Source: Pedobacter sp. SYSU D00535
GTDB taxonomy: Bacteria > Bacteroidota > Bacteroidia > Sphingobacteriales > Sphingobacteriaceae
Assembly: GCF_017355855.1 (NCBI RefSeq)
Contig: NZ_JAFEWD010000012.1
Location: 62,001 to 126,000 of the forward strand
Length of the DNA: 64,000 nucleotides
Reading direction: 5' to 3'
The notes under the pieces are model-generated. The model made no database searches. It was not told the origin of the DNA and was given only the letters and a program-made list of their open reading frames with translations. Both the position numbers and the translations under genes were made by a program. Position 1 is the stretch's first letter; each line of letters begins with the position of its first letter. Of the stretch, positions 45,178-53,127 are shown in pieces.

Positions 45178-46059
45178 CTACAATAGTCGCAGGATCAAAA
45201 TGGTAAGAAAGTAGCCGAGCATTGCCAGTCCGCTTACCATAGTCATTTTACTCATAAATTTAAAGTTCGCATTGTGCCTATCCTTCCAGCTTCTGATTAG
45301 CCATTTCAAAAAGACAAACATGACCGGAAGAACAAAAACCAGGAACAACCAAAAGTAGACGGTTGTATGCTGAAGCTCCCAGTAATGAAACATCAGGCCG
45401 CAACCTAGGGCAAACAAACATCCAGCGAACACAAAAGTCCCCTTAACTCCAAGAACTAAGCTGAGCGTGCGGTCTCCCCTTTTTAAGTCTTCTTCATGTT
45501 GGTAGACCTGGGTAAGTGGATAAGATGCCCCTATCAAGCAAGAGCAAGTTAACCCGGCAACAATATTTGGATACGACCAACTTTGAGCCAGGCTTAATTC
45601 TGAGATAGCTGCATAACTTGCCCAATAGATAAAGGCGCCTTGAAAAATAAAAACAACCAGAAAGCTAAGATAGGGATGAGCCTTCAGGCGTACTGACGGA
45701 TGACTGTACATTTTAGACAGGACGCCGTAAAGTACTGCCGCCATTGCAAATTCCAGACTTACCAGCAAAGCGAGTAAAACGCCGATCCCTTCCAATAGAA
45801 GCGAGAAATTGTACAAGGACTTATCTACAGCCGGTGGCTTTTCTATCAAAGCGATGCTGCCTTCATCTTTGTCAAAATAACTATTGTAGCCGTTGCTGGC
45901 TGGATAGACGAAAAAGTGCCAGACAACGAACACTAGAAAGGCGCTCCATGAACTAACTTCTGGCGCTTGGCTCAGGGCGAATACAAAAACTGGCAGCAGG
46001 AACAATGAGAACATGAACCTCAGGTGCAGCAAGGCCGATTTGGTAGGTAGAAGCTTCAT
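45178..46059 (-). CDS. UbiA-family prenyltransferase-like membrane protein
   Basis: Integral membrane aromatic prenyltransferase of 293 residues with about eight TM helices. The two Asp-rich substrate motifs are present: NGYNSYFDKDEGSI (NxxxxxxDxD variant) and QVYQHEEDLKRGDRTLSLVLG. The ATG at 46059 is chosen over a TTG two codons upstream. It is divergent from the type III polyketide synthase gene across 50 bases, so it may prenylate the polyketide or use its product; alternatively it acts in quinone synthesis. The family also includes 4-hydroxybenzoate and chlorophyll prenyltransferases. Sure of family; target not known. Confidence 0.85.
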   Translation of the reverse strand: MKLLPTKSALLHLRFMFSLFLLPVFVFALSQAPEVSSWSAFLVFVVWHFFVYPASNGYNSYFDKDEGSIALIEKPPAVDKSLYNFSLLLEGIGVLLALLVSLEFAMAAVLYGVLSKMYSHPSVRLKAHPYLSFLVVFIFQGAFIYWASYAAISELSLAQSWSYPNIVAGLTCSCLIGASYPLTQVYQHEEDLKRGDRTLSLVLGVKGTFVFAGCLFALGCGLMFHYWELQHTTVYFWLFLVFVLPVMFVFLKWLIRSWKDRHNANFKFMSKMTMVSGLAMLGYFLTILILRLL

Positions 46060-46109
46060 TTGCAAACCTTAGCTGTTGATTTATGTTCTTAAAAATATAA
46101 AAAATTAAG

Positions 46110-47204
46110 ATGGAAAGCATTATATCAGCAATAGGAACAGCAAACCCTGAATATCGTTTTCCTCAGCAGCAAATCCTGAACTTCATGATTGATGCGCACC
46201 AGCTTAGCGAAACTGACGGCGGCCGCCTCAGAAAGTTATATGACGCTTCAGGTATCGCGTTCAGACACTCTGTAATACAGGACTTTGGAGTGCCACGTGG
46301 AACTTTTTCCTTTTTTGGAAATGACAATCATTTAAGCCCTTTTCCCGATACCAAAAAACGAAGTGAACTTTATGAGAAAACAGCAAAAAAAATAGCACTG
46401 GAAGCCTTGCAGCGACTATTTCAGCAACGCCATATCCTACCTACCGAAATAACTCACCTTATTACCGTGAGCTGCACCGGCATGTATGCTCCCGGCCTCG
46501 ATATTGACCTTATTCAGGACGCGGGACTGAACCCTTCAATTGAGCGTACCTGTATCAACTTCATGGGTTGTTACGGCGCCTTTAATGGCTTAAAAACGGC
46601 TGATTACATCTGCAGAGCCGATCACACAGCTAAGGTACTGATGGTCGACGTGGAACTGTGCACGCTCCACTTCCAGCGGGAAAGCACCCTGGATAACTGG
46701 ATTGCAAACTCGCTTTTTGCCGACGGGGCAGCCGCTGTATTAGTTGAATCAACTAAACAAGCATCTATTACCGGTCTGATACTTAAAACCTTTTACAATA
46801 CTATCGTTCCTGAGGCCAAAGACGAGATGGCCTGGAGAATTGGGAACTCCGGATTTGAAATGAGACTATCCTCTCAGATAGCAAAAAACATAGGCAGAAA
46901 AATTAATCATGTAGCTGATCAACTGATTCAAAAGGCAGGATTAGCTGCAGCATCAATAACACAGGTAGCCATACATCCCGGGGGGCGGAGAATCTTGGAA
47001 GTTTGCGAAGAAAATCTTAATCTCCCTGAGGAAGCACTTCAAAGCTCTTATGATGTACTCCGGCAATTTGGAAATATGTCCTCGGTGACTATCCTCTTTG
47101 TACTACAACGTCTCCTGCAAAAAATACAGCCTGGCGAAAAAGCTATGAGCTTCGCCTTTGGTCCCGGCCTAACCGTGGAGAGCATGATCTTAGAAGCGGC
47201 GTAA
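46110..47204 (+). CDS. Type III polyketide synthase (chalcone/stilbene synthase family)
   Basis: Homodimeric condensing enzyme that builds polyketides from CoA starters and malonyl-CoA. 364 residues. The catalytic triad is complete: Cys154 in NFMGCYGAFNGLK, His289 in VAIHPGGRRI, Asn322 in FGNMSSVTI. The family signature CTGMYAPGLDIDLI is also present. Close bacterial relatives make alkylresorcinols, alkylresorcylic acids and alkylpyrones from fatty acyl starters. It overlaps nothing; a methyltransferase starts 3 bases after it. Together with the methyltransferase and the flavin oxidoreductase the gene order resembles the Streptomyces griseus srsA-srsB-srsC set. Product not proven. Confidence 0.94.
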   Translation: MESIISAIGTANPEYRFPQQQILNFMIDAHQLSETDGGRLRKLYDASGIAFRHSVIQDFGVPRGTFSFFGNDNHLSPFPDTKKRSELYEKTAKKIALEALQRLFQQRHILPTEITHLITVSCTGMYAPGLDIDLIQDAGLNPSIERTCINFMGCYGAFNGLKTADYICRADHTAKVLMVDVELCTLHFQRESTLDNWIANSLFADGAAAVLVESTKQASITGLILKTFYNTIVPEAKDEMAWRIGNSGFEMRLSSQIAKNIGRKINHVADQLIQKAGLAAASITQVAIHPGGRRILEVCEENLNLPEEALQSSYDVLRQFGNMSSVTILFVLQRLLQKIQPGEKAMSFAFGPGLTVESMILEAA

Positions 47205-47206
47205 AA

Positions 47207-47920
47207 ATGGCGGATTTCAGCAAGCGAAGCACAGAAGCGGAAATGATGGACGATTTCAACCTCGGTCCTGAAACCATAAATCCAATTATGGACGAGCTCG
47301 AAGTGATCAACCGACTGCTGGGCGGCTATGCTGTTTTCTTCAACGCTTTCAACACGTTGAATCTGAAGAACGACATGATTATAAGCGATTGGGGTTGCGG
47401 GGGTGGCGACTCGCTTAGGGTTCTGGTACGATGGGCTAGAAAAAAGAGATTGAACCTACGGTTTGTAGGGGTAGATGCTACCGCCACTGCTATAGACTAT
47501 GCCCGGAATAAATCCGTAGACTTCCCCGAGATTAGCTATCTCCACGGGGATGTATTCTCCCCAGAGCTCTCGGAAGATCAATTTGACATCGTTTTATCAA
47601 GTCTATTTACCCATCATTTCAAGGATTCGGAATGGATCGCACTTATGCAAAAAATGCTAAAGTGTAGTCGTTACGCGGTAGTTGTCAATGATCTGCACCG
47701 GCATTGGTTTGCTTATCATTCAATTGGAGCACTCACTAAAGCGTTCTCAAAATCAAAAATGGTAAAACACGACTCTCAGCTTTCGGTACTGCGCGGTTTT
47801 AAACGAGCAGAAATTGAGCGAATGCTGGCCGAGGCCGGAATTACAAATTACCGTCTCAAGTGGAAATGGGCCTTCCGCTGGGAGTTGATACTTTTCAAGC
47901 AAGAACATGCAAGCATTTAA
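47207..47920 (+). CDS. SAM-dependent methyltransferase in the polyketide cassette
   Basis: A 237-residue Rossmann-fold methyltransferase. Motif I ISDWGCGGGDSLRVLVR (GxGxG type), acidic residue in FVGVDATATAIDYA, and motif IV-like FDIVLSSLFTHHFKD. In the class of small-molecule O- or C-methyltransferases; it is most likely to methylate the phenolic product of the neighbouring type III synthase, by analogy to SrsB. It overlaps the oxidoreductase gene by 14 bases, so the two are tightly coupled. Substrate inferred from context only. Confidence 0.88.
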   Translation: MADFSKRSTEAEMMDDFNLGPETINPIMDELEVINRLLGGYAVFFNAFNTLNLKNDMIISDWGCGGGDSLRVLVRWARKKRLNLRFVGVDATATAIDYARNKSVDFPEISYLHGDVFSPELSEDQFDIVLSSLFTHHFKDSEWIALMQKMLKCSRYAVVVNDLHRHWFAYHSIGALTKAFSKSKMVKHDSQLSVLRGFKRAEIERMLAEAGITNYRLKWKWAFRWELILFKQEHASI

Positions 47921-49040
47921 ACAGCCCCAGAAGAAAAGGGACAAAACCGTCACCATTGTTGGCGGGGGACTGGCGGGCTTAACCCTTGCGATATTACTAA
48001 ACAGAGGAGGATTTGATGTAACGGTGGTTGAAAAAAAAGTGTATCCATTCCATCGTGTCTGCGGTGAATACATTTCGAACGAGGTCCTGCCGTTGCTTAT
48101 CAAAATTGGTATCCACCCCAGCGACTATGGCGCTTCTAGTATTCAGAAACTTGCCGTTAGCTCCCCTTCTGGAAGAATATTCAGGACTACTTTAGATTTG
48201 GGTGGTTTCGGACTCAGCCGTTTTCATCTGGATCAATTGATGTTTGAGCAGGCGAAGCGGGAGGGTGTACAGTTCCTGCTCGGACTGAAGGCCAACAACA
48301 TTGTATTCTCTGACAACAACTTCACCACCTCCCTATCGAACCACAGCGATCTTATAAGCTCCTATGTCATCTCTGCTCACGGAAAGCGGTCGAACCTGGA
48401 TAAGCACCGAGCCTTTTTCTCCAAACGTAGTCCGTATTTGGGTGTAAAGTACCATATAAAGGCAGATTTACCGAGGGATCTCATTCAGCTGGACAACTTC
48501 GAGGGCGGCTACTGCGGAACTGTAAAAATTGAACAAGATAAATATTGCTTATGCTATCTTACCAAGACGGACAACCTGAAAAGGGCCGGCTCTCTGGAGG
48601 AGATGGAAAAAAACATATTGTCTCGAAACCCTTTTTTAAAGCATTGCTTCACAGAGGCGGAATTTATTTACGATAAACCCGAAGTCATCAATGAAATATC
48701 TTTTGCAGTAAAGTCGCTGATTGAAGACCATGTGCTATTTTGCGGCGATTCGGCTGGGATGATTAGCCCCCTTTGTGGAAACGGCATGGCGATAGCAATT
48801 CATTCAGCCAAAATCCTTGCTGATCTGCTTTGCAAATATCATTTATCTCCCAGATCCCGCCTGGAACAGGCCTATAAACAGGCCTGGAACAATGAATTTC
48901 GAAGGCGGCTTCAGTTCGGTCGGCAGGTTCAAAAACTATTCGGTAAAAATATTCTGTCAGAATTTGCAGTTAGTACACTTAATATATCCCCTTCCCTGGC
49001 CGAAATCATCATAAAAAAAACACATGGCCGGCCTTTTTAG
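47907..49040 (+). CDS. FAD-dependent monooxygenase / geranylgeranyl-reductase-like oxidoreductase
   Basis: Flavoprotein of 377 residues. N-terminal FAD fold TVTIVGGGLAGLTLAILLNRGGFDVTVVEKK (GxGxxG) and the later ribityl site VLFCGDSAGMISPLCGNGMAIAIHSAKILADLL. The family includes aromatic hydroxylases and geranylgeranyl reductases. In the type III PKS cassette it could hydroxylate the aromatic ring, giving a hydroquinone or quinone, as SrsC is known to do. The N-terminus overlaps the end of the methyltransferase gene. Function inferred from context and fold. Confidence 0.87.
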   Translation: MQAFKQPQKKRDKTVTIVGGGLAGLTLAILLNRGGFDVTVVEKKVYPFHRVCGEYISNEVLPLLIKIGIHPSDYGASSIQKLAVSSPSGRIFRTTLDLGGFGLSRFHLDQLMFEQAKREGVQFLLGLKANNIVFSDNNFTTSLSNHSDLISSYVISAHGKRSNLDKHRAFFSKRSPYLGVKYHIKADLPRDLIQLDNFEGGYCGTVKIEQDKYCLCYLTKTDNLKRAGSLEEMEKNILSRNPFLKHCFTEAEFIYDKPEVINEISFAVKSLIEDHVLFCGDSAGMISPLCGNGMAIAIHSAKILADLLCKYHLSPRSRLEQAYKQAWNNEFRRRLQFGRQVQKLFGKNILSEFAVSTLNISPSLAEIIIKKTHGRPF

Positions 49041-49052
49041 TATCATTGTAAT

Positions 49053-50096
49053 ATGAAACTTAGAGTATTAGTTTTTATTAATGCTTTTGTGGTTGCCATG
49101 GCGCTTGCGCTGGTAAACTTTTATTTTCAACAAAGCATTTCTCATTCTGTTCTGGCCTTTGCCATTACGCTTGTTGTCTGTTTTATCGTCTTTTACTACC
49201 TCATTGAGCGCTACGTTTACAGCAAAATCAAGCTCATATACAAACTCATTCACAATCTGAAGCTTGGAAAAGACCTGAAAGATGCTTTGGGAGAATACGT
49301 AAGTAATGACCCGATCAACGACGTGGAGAACGAGGTAAAGGAGTGGGCCAGCGTAAAAAAGATAGAAATAGAGGCACTGAAACAACAGGAGCAATACCGC
49401 CGAGAGTTCCTGGGTAATATCTCACACGAACTAAAGACTCCGCTTTTTGCAATACAGGGTTATCTCGAAAACTTGCAGGAAGACGGCTTTGAGGATCATG
49501 ACATGGCCATGCAGTTTGTGAACAAGGCGGCGAAAAATGCCGAGCGGCTCAATCTTCTAATCAAAGACATCGATATTATTTCCAAGCTCGAAAGCGGCGA
49601 CCTTCCTATCAACTTTGAAAAGTTCGACATTACTGTATTGATCAAAGAGGTGCTGGAGCAAATGGAAGGAAAAGCGAGGAAGCATAAAATAGAATTCATC
49701 TTTAAAGACAAGTACGATATTGCGACTTGGGTAAACGCTGACAGGGACAAAATTTGTCAGGTGCTTGTAAACCTTGTAGAGAACTCCATTAAGTATGGGA
49801 AGGAGAACGGAAGTACGTCTATCAAATTATTTGAGCTTCACGATCAGATTTTGGTGGAAGTAACAGACGATGGCATTGGCATCGAGGAAAAGTGCCTGCC
49901 AAGGCTATTTGAGCGGTTCTTCAGGACTGACAAAAGTAGATCAAGACAAATCGGAGGCTCCGGCCTGGGTTTGGCTATCGTAAAACATATCCTGGAAGCA
50001 CATCAACAGACCATTACTGTCAGGAGTACCGAAGGCGTGGGCACAACCTTTGCTTTTACGCTCGAACGTGTAAAACAACCATTTATAAGTGTTTAA
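49053..50096 (+). CDS. phoR: PhoR-like sensor histidine kinase
   Basis: Membrane kinase of 347 residues with two TM helices close together (about 5-22 and 28-49) and almost no periplasmic loop, as in PhoR. A linker leads to HisKA NISHELKTPLFAIQGYLENLQED with His125. The HATPase shows NLVENSIKYG, TDDGIGIEE, FERFFRTDKSRSRQIGGSGLGLAIVKHI. It has no PhoB-type regulator beside it, though a PhoU-like and a Pit gene follow. The name phoR rests on architecture and neighbours; another kinase of this family remains possible. It lies 12 bases after the flavin gene. Confidence 0.85.
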   Translation: MKLRVLVFINAFVVAMALALVNFYFQQSISHSVLAFAITLVVCFIVFYYLIERYVYSKIKLIYKLIHNLKLGKDLKDALGEYVSNDPINDVENEVKEWASVKKIEIEALKQQEQYRREFLGNISHELKTPLFAIQGYLENLQEDGFEDHDMAMQFVNKAAKNAERLNLLIKDIDIISKLESGDLPINFEKFDITVLIKEVLEQMEGKARKHKIEFIFKDKYDIATWVNADRDKICQVLVNLVENSIKYGKENGSTSIKLFELHDQILVEVTDDGIGIEEKCLPRLFERFFRTDKSRSRQIGGSGLGLAIVKHILEAHQQTITVRSTEGVGTTFAFTLERVKQPFISV

Positions 50097-50104
50097 GCAA
50101 AGTG

Positions 50105-50139
50105 TTAACATTAACTTAACATACGGTTAATACCTTTGT
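50105..50139 (+). promoter_or_regulatory. Pho-box-like direct repeat and -7 element before the DUF47 gene
   Basis: TTAACAT occurs twice (50105-50111 and 50116-50122), starting exactly 11 bases apart, with AT-rich spacer TAAC. This is the geometry of the PhoB box. A full -7 match TACCTTTGT (50131-50139) follows 8 bases later, so the repeats cover the -33 area where an activator would sit. The element is in the 62-base gap between the PhoR-like and DUF47 genes. Confidence 0.6.
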
Positions 50140-50158
50140 AACACTTATAGATAACTAA

Positions 50159-50806
50159 ATGTCATTAAACAGTATTCTCCAGTATTTCGTTCCGAAGGAC
50201 CGAAAATTCTTTCCGTTGTTTGAGCAGGGAAGCGCAAATCTAATCTCTTTAGGTGAGGCACTACAAGAACTGGTCAACACCAACGATCTTCAAAAAAAAC
50301 AGGAATTAACGAAGCGAATCGAAGATTTAGAACACCGGGGAGACGAAATCACCCATCAAATTTTCCTGGAGCTTGGTAAAAACTTCATCACCCCCTTCGA
50401 TAGGGAAGACATTCACTTATTGGCTTCTGCTATTGATGATATTGCCGATTTCATCCATGGATCCTCTACCCGCATGCAACTGTACAAAGTAACAGAAGCT
50501 ACTCCGGCAATTAAGAAATTGGCTGATTTGATTCTGCAAGGATGCCAGGATGTTGATAAAGCGGTGAGAGTGCTTAAAGACCTTAAAAACATCCGCACTA
50601 TCACCGACTCTTGCGTGCGCATTAACAGCATGGAAAACCAGGCTGACTACGTTTTTGATACCGCGGTAGCAGAGCTTTTCGAACATGAGAAGGACGCAAT
50701 TGCACTTATCAAGTACAAGGAAGTACTCTCAGCGTTAGAAACAGCAACAGACAAGTGTGAAGATGCTGCCAACGTACTTGAGTCTATTTTGGTTAAACAC
50801 GCCTAA
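50159..50806 (+). CDS. DUF47 PhoU-like protein
   Basis: A 215-residue helical protein of the DUF47 (YkaA-type) family, a PhoU relative that pairs with Pit transporters. Seen: MSLNSILQYFVPKDRKFFPLFEQGSANLISLGEALQEL, IEDLEHRGDEITHQIFLELGKNFITPFDREDIHLLASAIDDIADFIHGSS, and a C-terminal TATDKCEDAANVLESILVKHA. The E-HRGDEI and DREDIH motifs match the metal-binding helices. It is likely to control the transporter 16 bases downstream. The gene has its own promoter with Pho-like repeats. Confidence 0.93.
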   Translation: MSLNSILQYFVPKDRKFFPLFEQGSANLISLGEALQELVNTNDLQKKQELTKRIEDLEHRGDEITHQIFLELGKNFITPFDREDIHLLASAIDDIADFIHGSSTRMQLYKVTEATPAIKKLADLILQGCQDVDKAVRVLKDLKNIRTITDSCVRINSMENQADYVFDTAVAELFEHEKDAIALIKYKEVLSALETATDKCEDAANVLESILVKHA

Positions 50807-50821
50807 TCGGAAAAGGAATAA

Positions 50822-51811
50822 ATGGTCACAACACTTCTTATTGCGGTCATTGCACTCGCAATAATTTTCGATTTTATAAATGGTTTCCACGATGCCGCAA
50901 ACTCCATTGCAACCATTGTGTCTACCAAAGTGCTTTCACCACTATCGGCGGTTATCTGGGCAGCATTCTTTAACTTCATTGCGCTCTTTATTTTTCCACT
51001 ACATGTAGCAGATACAATAGCAAAAACAGTGGATGCAACCGCTATCAGTCTTACGGTGGTTGCTGCAGGACTTTTAGCTGCTATCACCTGGAACCTGTTT
51101 ACTTGGTTCTTTGGAATCCCTTCCAGCTCCTCGCATACCCTTATTGGTGGTTTTGCGGGTGCTGCGATCGCGCATGCTGGTTTTGACGTAGTTCGTTACT
51201 CTAAAGTGATGCCAACAGTGTATTTTATTGTACTAGCACCACTTATCGGAATGATTGTGTCTTATGCGATATCAATTATCACTATGCACTTATGTAAGCG
51301 ATCCAATCCATCTAAAGTAGATAAGATCTTCCGGAGGCTGCAGCTCGTTTCGGCGGCGGCCTACAGTCTTGGCCACGGCGGTAACGATGCTCAAAAAGTA
51401 ATGGGTATTATCGGGGCTGCCCTGATTGCCCAGCAAGTAATCCCAAGCATGGAAGAACTGCCTTTATGGGTTCCTGTAGCCTGTCACGCAGCGATTGCTA
51501 TTGGAACTATGTTCGGCGGTTGGAAGATTGTAAAGACAATGGGCCAGAAAGTAACGAAACTTTCTCCCTTTGAAGGATTTGCTGCAGAAAGTGCGGGAGC
51601 GTTGACCTTATTCGCTACTGCCAACCTGGGAATTCCAGTATCAACAACCCATACAATTACCGGATCCATCATGGGAGCTGGAATCACCAAGCGGATCTCT
51701 GCAGTACGTTGGGGAGTGACAATCAATATTATCTGGGCGTGGGTGTTAACTATCCCCGTTTCGGCCTTACTTGCTGCCCTCTTCTACTGGGTAATGTCGC
51801 TATTCGCATAA
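50822..51811 (+). CDS. Pit-family inorganic phosphate transporter
   Basis: Low-affinity phosphate symporter, 329 residues, with about ten hydrophobic segments. The two conserved PiT signatures are present: GFHDAANSIATIVSTKVLSPLSAVIWAAFFNF near the N-terminus and GHGGNDAQKVMGIIGAAL in the middle; the C-terminal half repeats the fold with PVSTTHTITGSIMGAG. The DUF47 partner lies just upstream. A strong terminator follows. This is the second phosphate uptake route in the window besides Pst. Confidence 0.95.
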   Translation: MVTTLLIAVIALAIIFDFINGFHDAANSIATIVSTKVLSPLSAVIWAAFFNFIALFIFPLHVADTIAKTVDATAISLTVVAAGLLAAITWNLFTWFFGIPSSSSHTLIGGFAGAAIAHAGFDVVRYSKVMPTVYFIVLAPLIGMIVSYAISIITMHLCKRSNPSKVDKIFRRLQLVSAAAYSLGHGGNDAQKVMGIIGAALIAQQVIPSMEELPLWVPVACHAAIAIGTMFGGWKIVKTMGQKVTKLSPFEGFAAESAGALTLFATANLGIPVSTTHTITGSIMGAGITKRISAVRWGVTINIIWAWVLTIPVSALLAALFYWVMSLFA

Positions 51812-51831
51812 CGTCACATTCATAAAACTTA

Positions 51832-51863
51832 GGAGCCGCCACTCTATTGGGCGGCTTTTTTTA
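51832..51863 (+). terminator. Terminator after the phosphate transporter gene
   Basis: Seven-base stem AGCCGCC / GGCGGCT with loop ACTCTATTG, followed by TTTTTTT. It ends the PhoU-like/Pit transcript just before the anmK stop on the other strand. Confidence 0.85.
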
Positions 51864-51865
51864 TA

Positions 51866-53047
51866 TCAGCCCGGCAAAGAAATCTTTCCCATCATCAGCT
51901 GAGGGCCAGCGCCAGTAGCGATAGCCGATCCGCAAAGGGTCTCGTTTGCTAAAATAGCAAAGAGGACGGCCTCCTTCGCATCTCCTCCCAGGCCAAGAAC
52001 TTCCGTTTTTCTAACTTCCAGTCCCAAGCTTTCGCTCAACCTTTTTAATAGGAACCGGTTATGCGCTCCTCCTCCGCTCGCATACAGTCCATATTGCTGC
52101 CCCGGTATGCCTTGTCTTAAAGTCCTCACAATTCCCTGAACAGTAAATTCCGTGACTGTGGCAATGAGATCAGTTGGAGACGCATTAGAGCCCCTCGCCT
52201 TTAACTGCGCTGCTTCGAGATACTGCAAATTAAAAAGCTCTGGCCCGGTAGTTTTTGGCAAGGGCTCAGAGAAAAAGCGATGGTCCATCAGGGCCTGCAA
52301 AAGTTCGACGATGACCGTTCCTGACGATGCGATCGTTCCATCCGCATCATAAGGTTTATCAAACAATTTCTTAGTCAGGGCGTCAATGAGCGTATTACCG
52401 GGACCAGCATCAGTGCAAATAATAGGGCCCTTCTGTTGGGTTCGGGGTAAATAAGTAAAGTTGGAAATGCCACCTATATTCAACAACACCCTATCTTCCT
52501 CATCAGATGAAAACAAGATCGTATCGCCATATAAAGCTAGCGGAGCTCCTTCCCCACCTGCTGCTACATGCTTTTGCCGGAAATCGCTAAGCACAGGTAT
52601 CCCTGTCGATACCGAAAGATGGTCGCCGTCTCCAATTTGCAAAGTGGCATCGGGATAACCAGCTTGTCGGTGGATTCGTTGTGGAGCGTGGTATACTGTC
52701 TGTCCATGACTGGCAATACAGGTGACGCTGCTTGGGACAACTCTCCAGCGACTAAGGCACGTCAGCACAAGTTCTCCGTGCATTCTTCCAACGTAGGCAT
52801 TCAGCAGAGTGAGCTTCTCGAGATCGATTTCCCGCTTAGAAAATACCTGACGAACGTCGTCTTTGAACTTTTCCTCGTAGGGCAAGGTTTCGAAGCCTAA
52901 AAGTTCCAGATGGGTAGCAAGCCCGGATCCCTTTATCCGACAGAGGGCCACGTCGAGTCCATCAAGTGAGGTGCCGGACATCAACCCAACTATCAGACGG
53001 CTGTCCAGTTCCGCCGCTTTACTTAAACGCGTCAACCATGAATTCAT
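51866..53047 (-). CDS. anmK: Anhydro-N-acetylmuramic acid kinase
   Basis: Cytosolic sugar kinase that converts 1,6-anhydro-MurNAc to MurNAc-6-phosphate in peptidoglycan recycling. 393 residues. Seen: GLMSGTSLDGLDVALC, CIASHGQTVYHAP, YPDATLQIGDGDHLSVSTGIPVLSDFR, VLLNIGGISNFTYLP, and GLYASGGGAHNRFLLKRL. The ATG at 53047 is chosen over a TTG five codons upstream. It is divergent from an HGSNAT-like acyltransferase, both fitting amino-sugar recovery. It closes at the terminator of the phosphate transporter. Confidence 0.95.
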   Translation of the reverse strand: MNSWLTRLSKAAELDSRLIVGLMSGTSLDGLDVALCRIKGSGLATHLELLGFETLPYEEKFKDDVRQVFSKREIDLEKLTLLNAYVGRMHGELVLTCLSRWRVVPSSVTCIASHGQTVYHAPQRIHRQAGYPDATLQIGDGDHLSVSTGIPVLSDFRQKHVAAGGEGAPLALYGDTILFSSDEEDRVLLNIGGISNFTYLPRTQQKGPIICTDAGPGNTLIDALTKKLFDKPYDADGTIASSGTVIVELLQALMDHRFFSEPLPKTTGPELFNLQYLEAAQLKARGSNASPTDLIATVTEFTVQGIVRTLRQGIPGQQYGLYASGGGAHNRFLLKRLSESLGLEVRKTEVLGLGGDAKEAVLFAILANETLCGSAIATGAGPQLMMGKISLPG

Positions 53048-53127
53048 AAATAAAAGTAGCAATTGCTACGAAAGAATTGCTTTTAGAAATGATAAGCATT
53101 AGCTTTAATAGCTATAGAGTTTAAATT

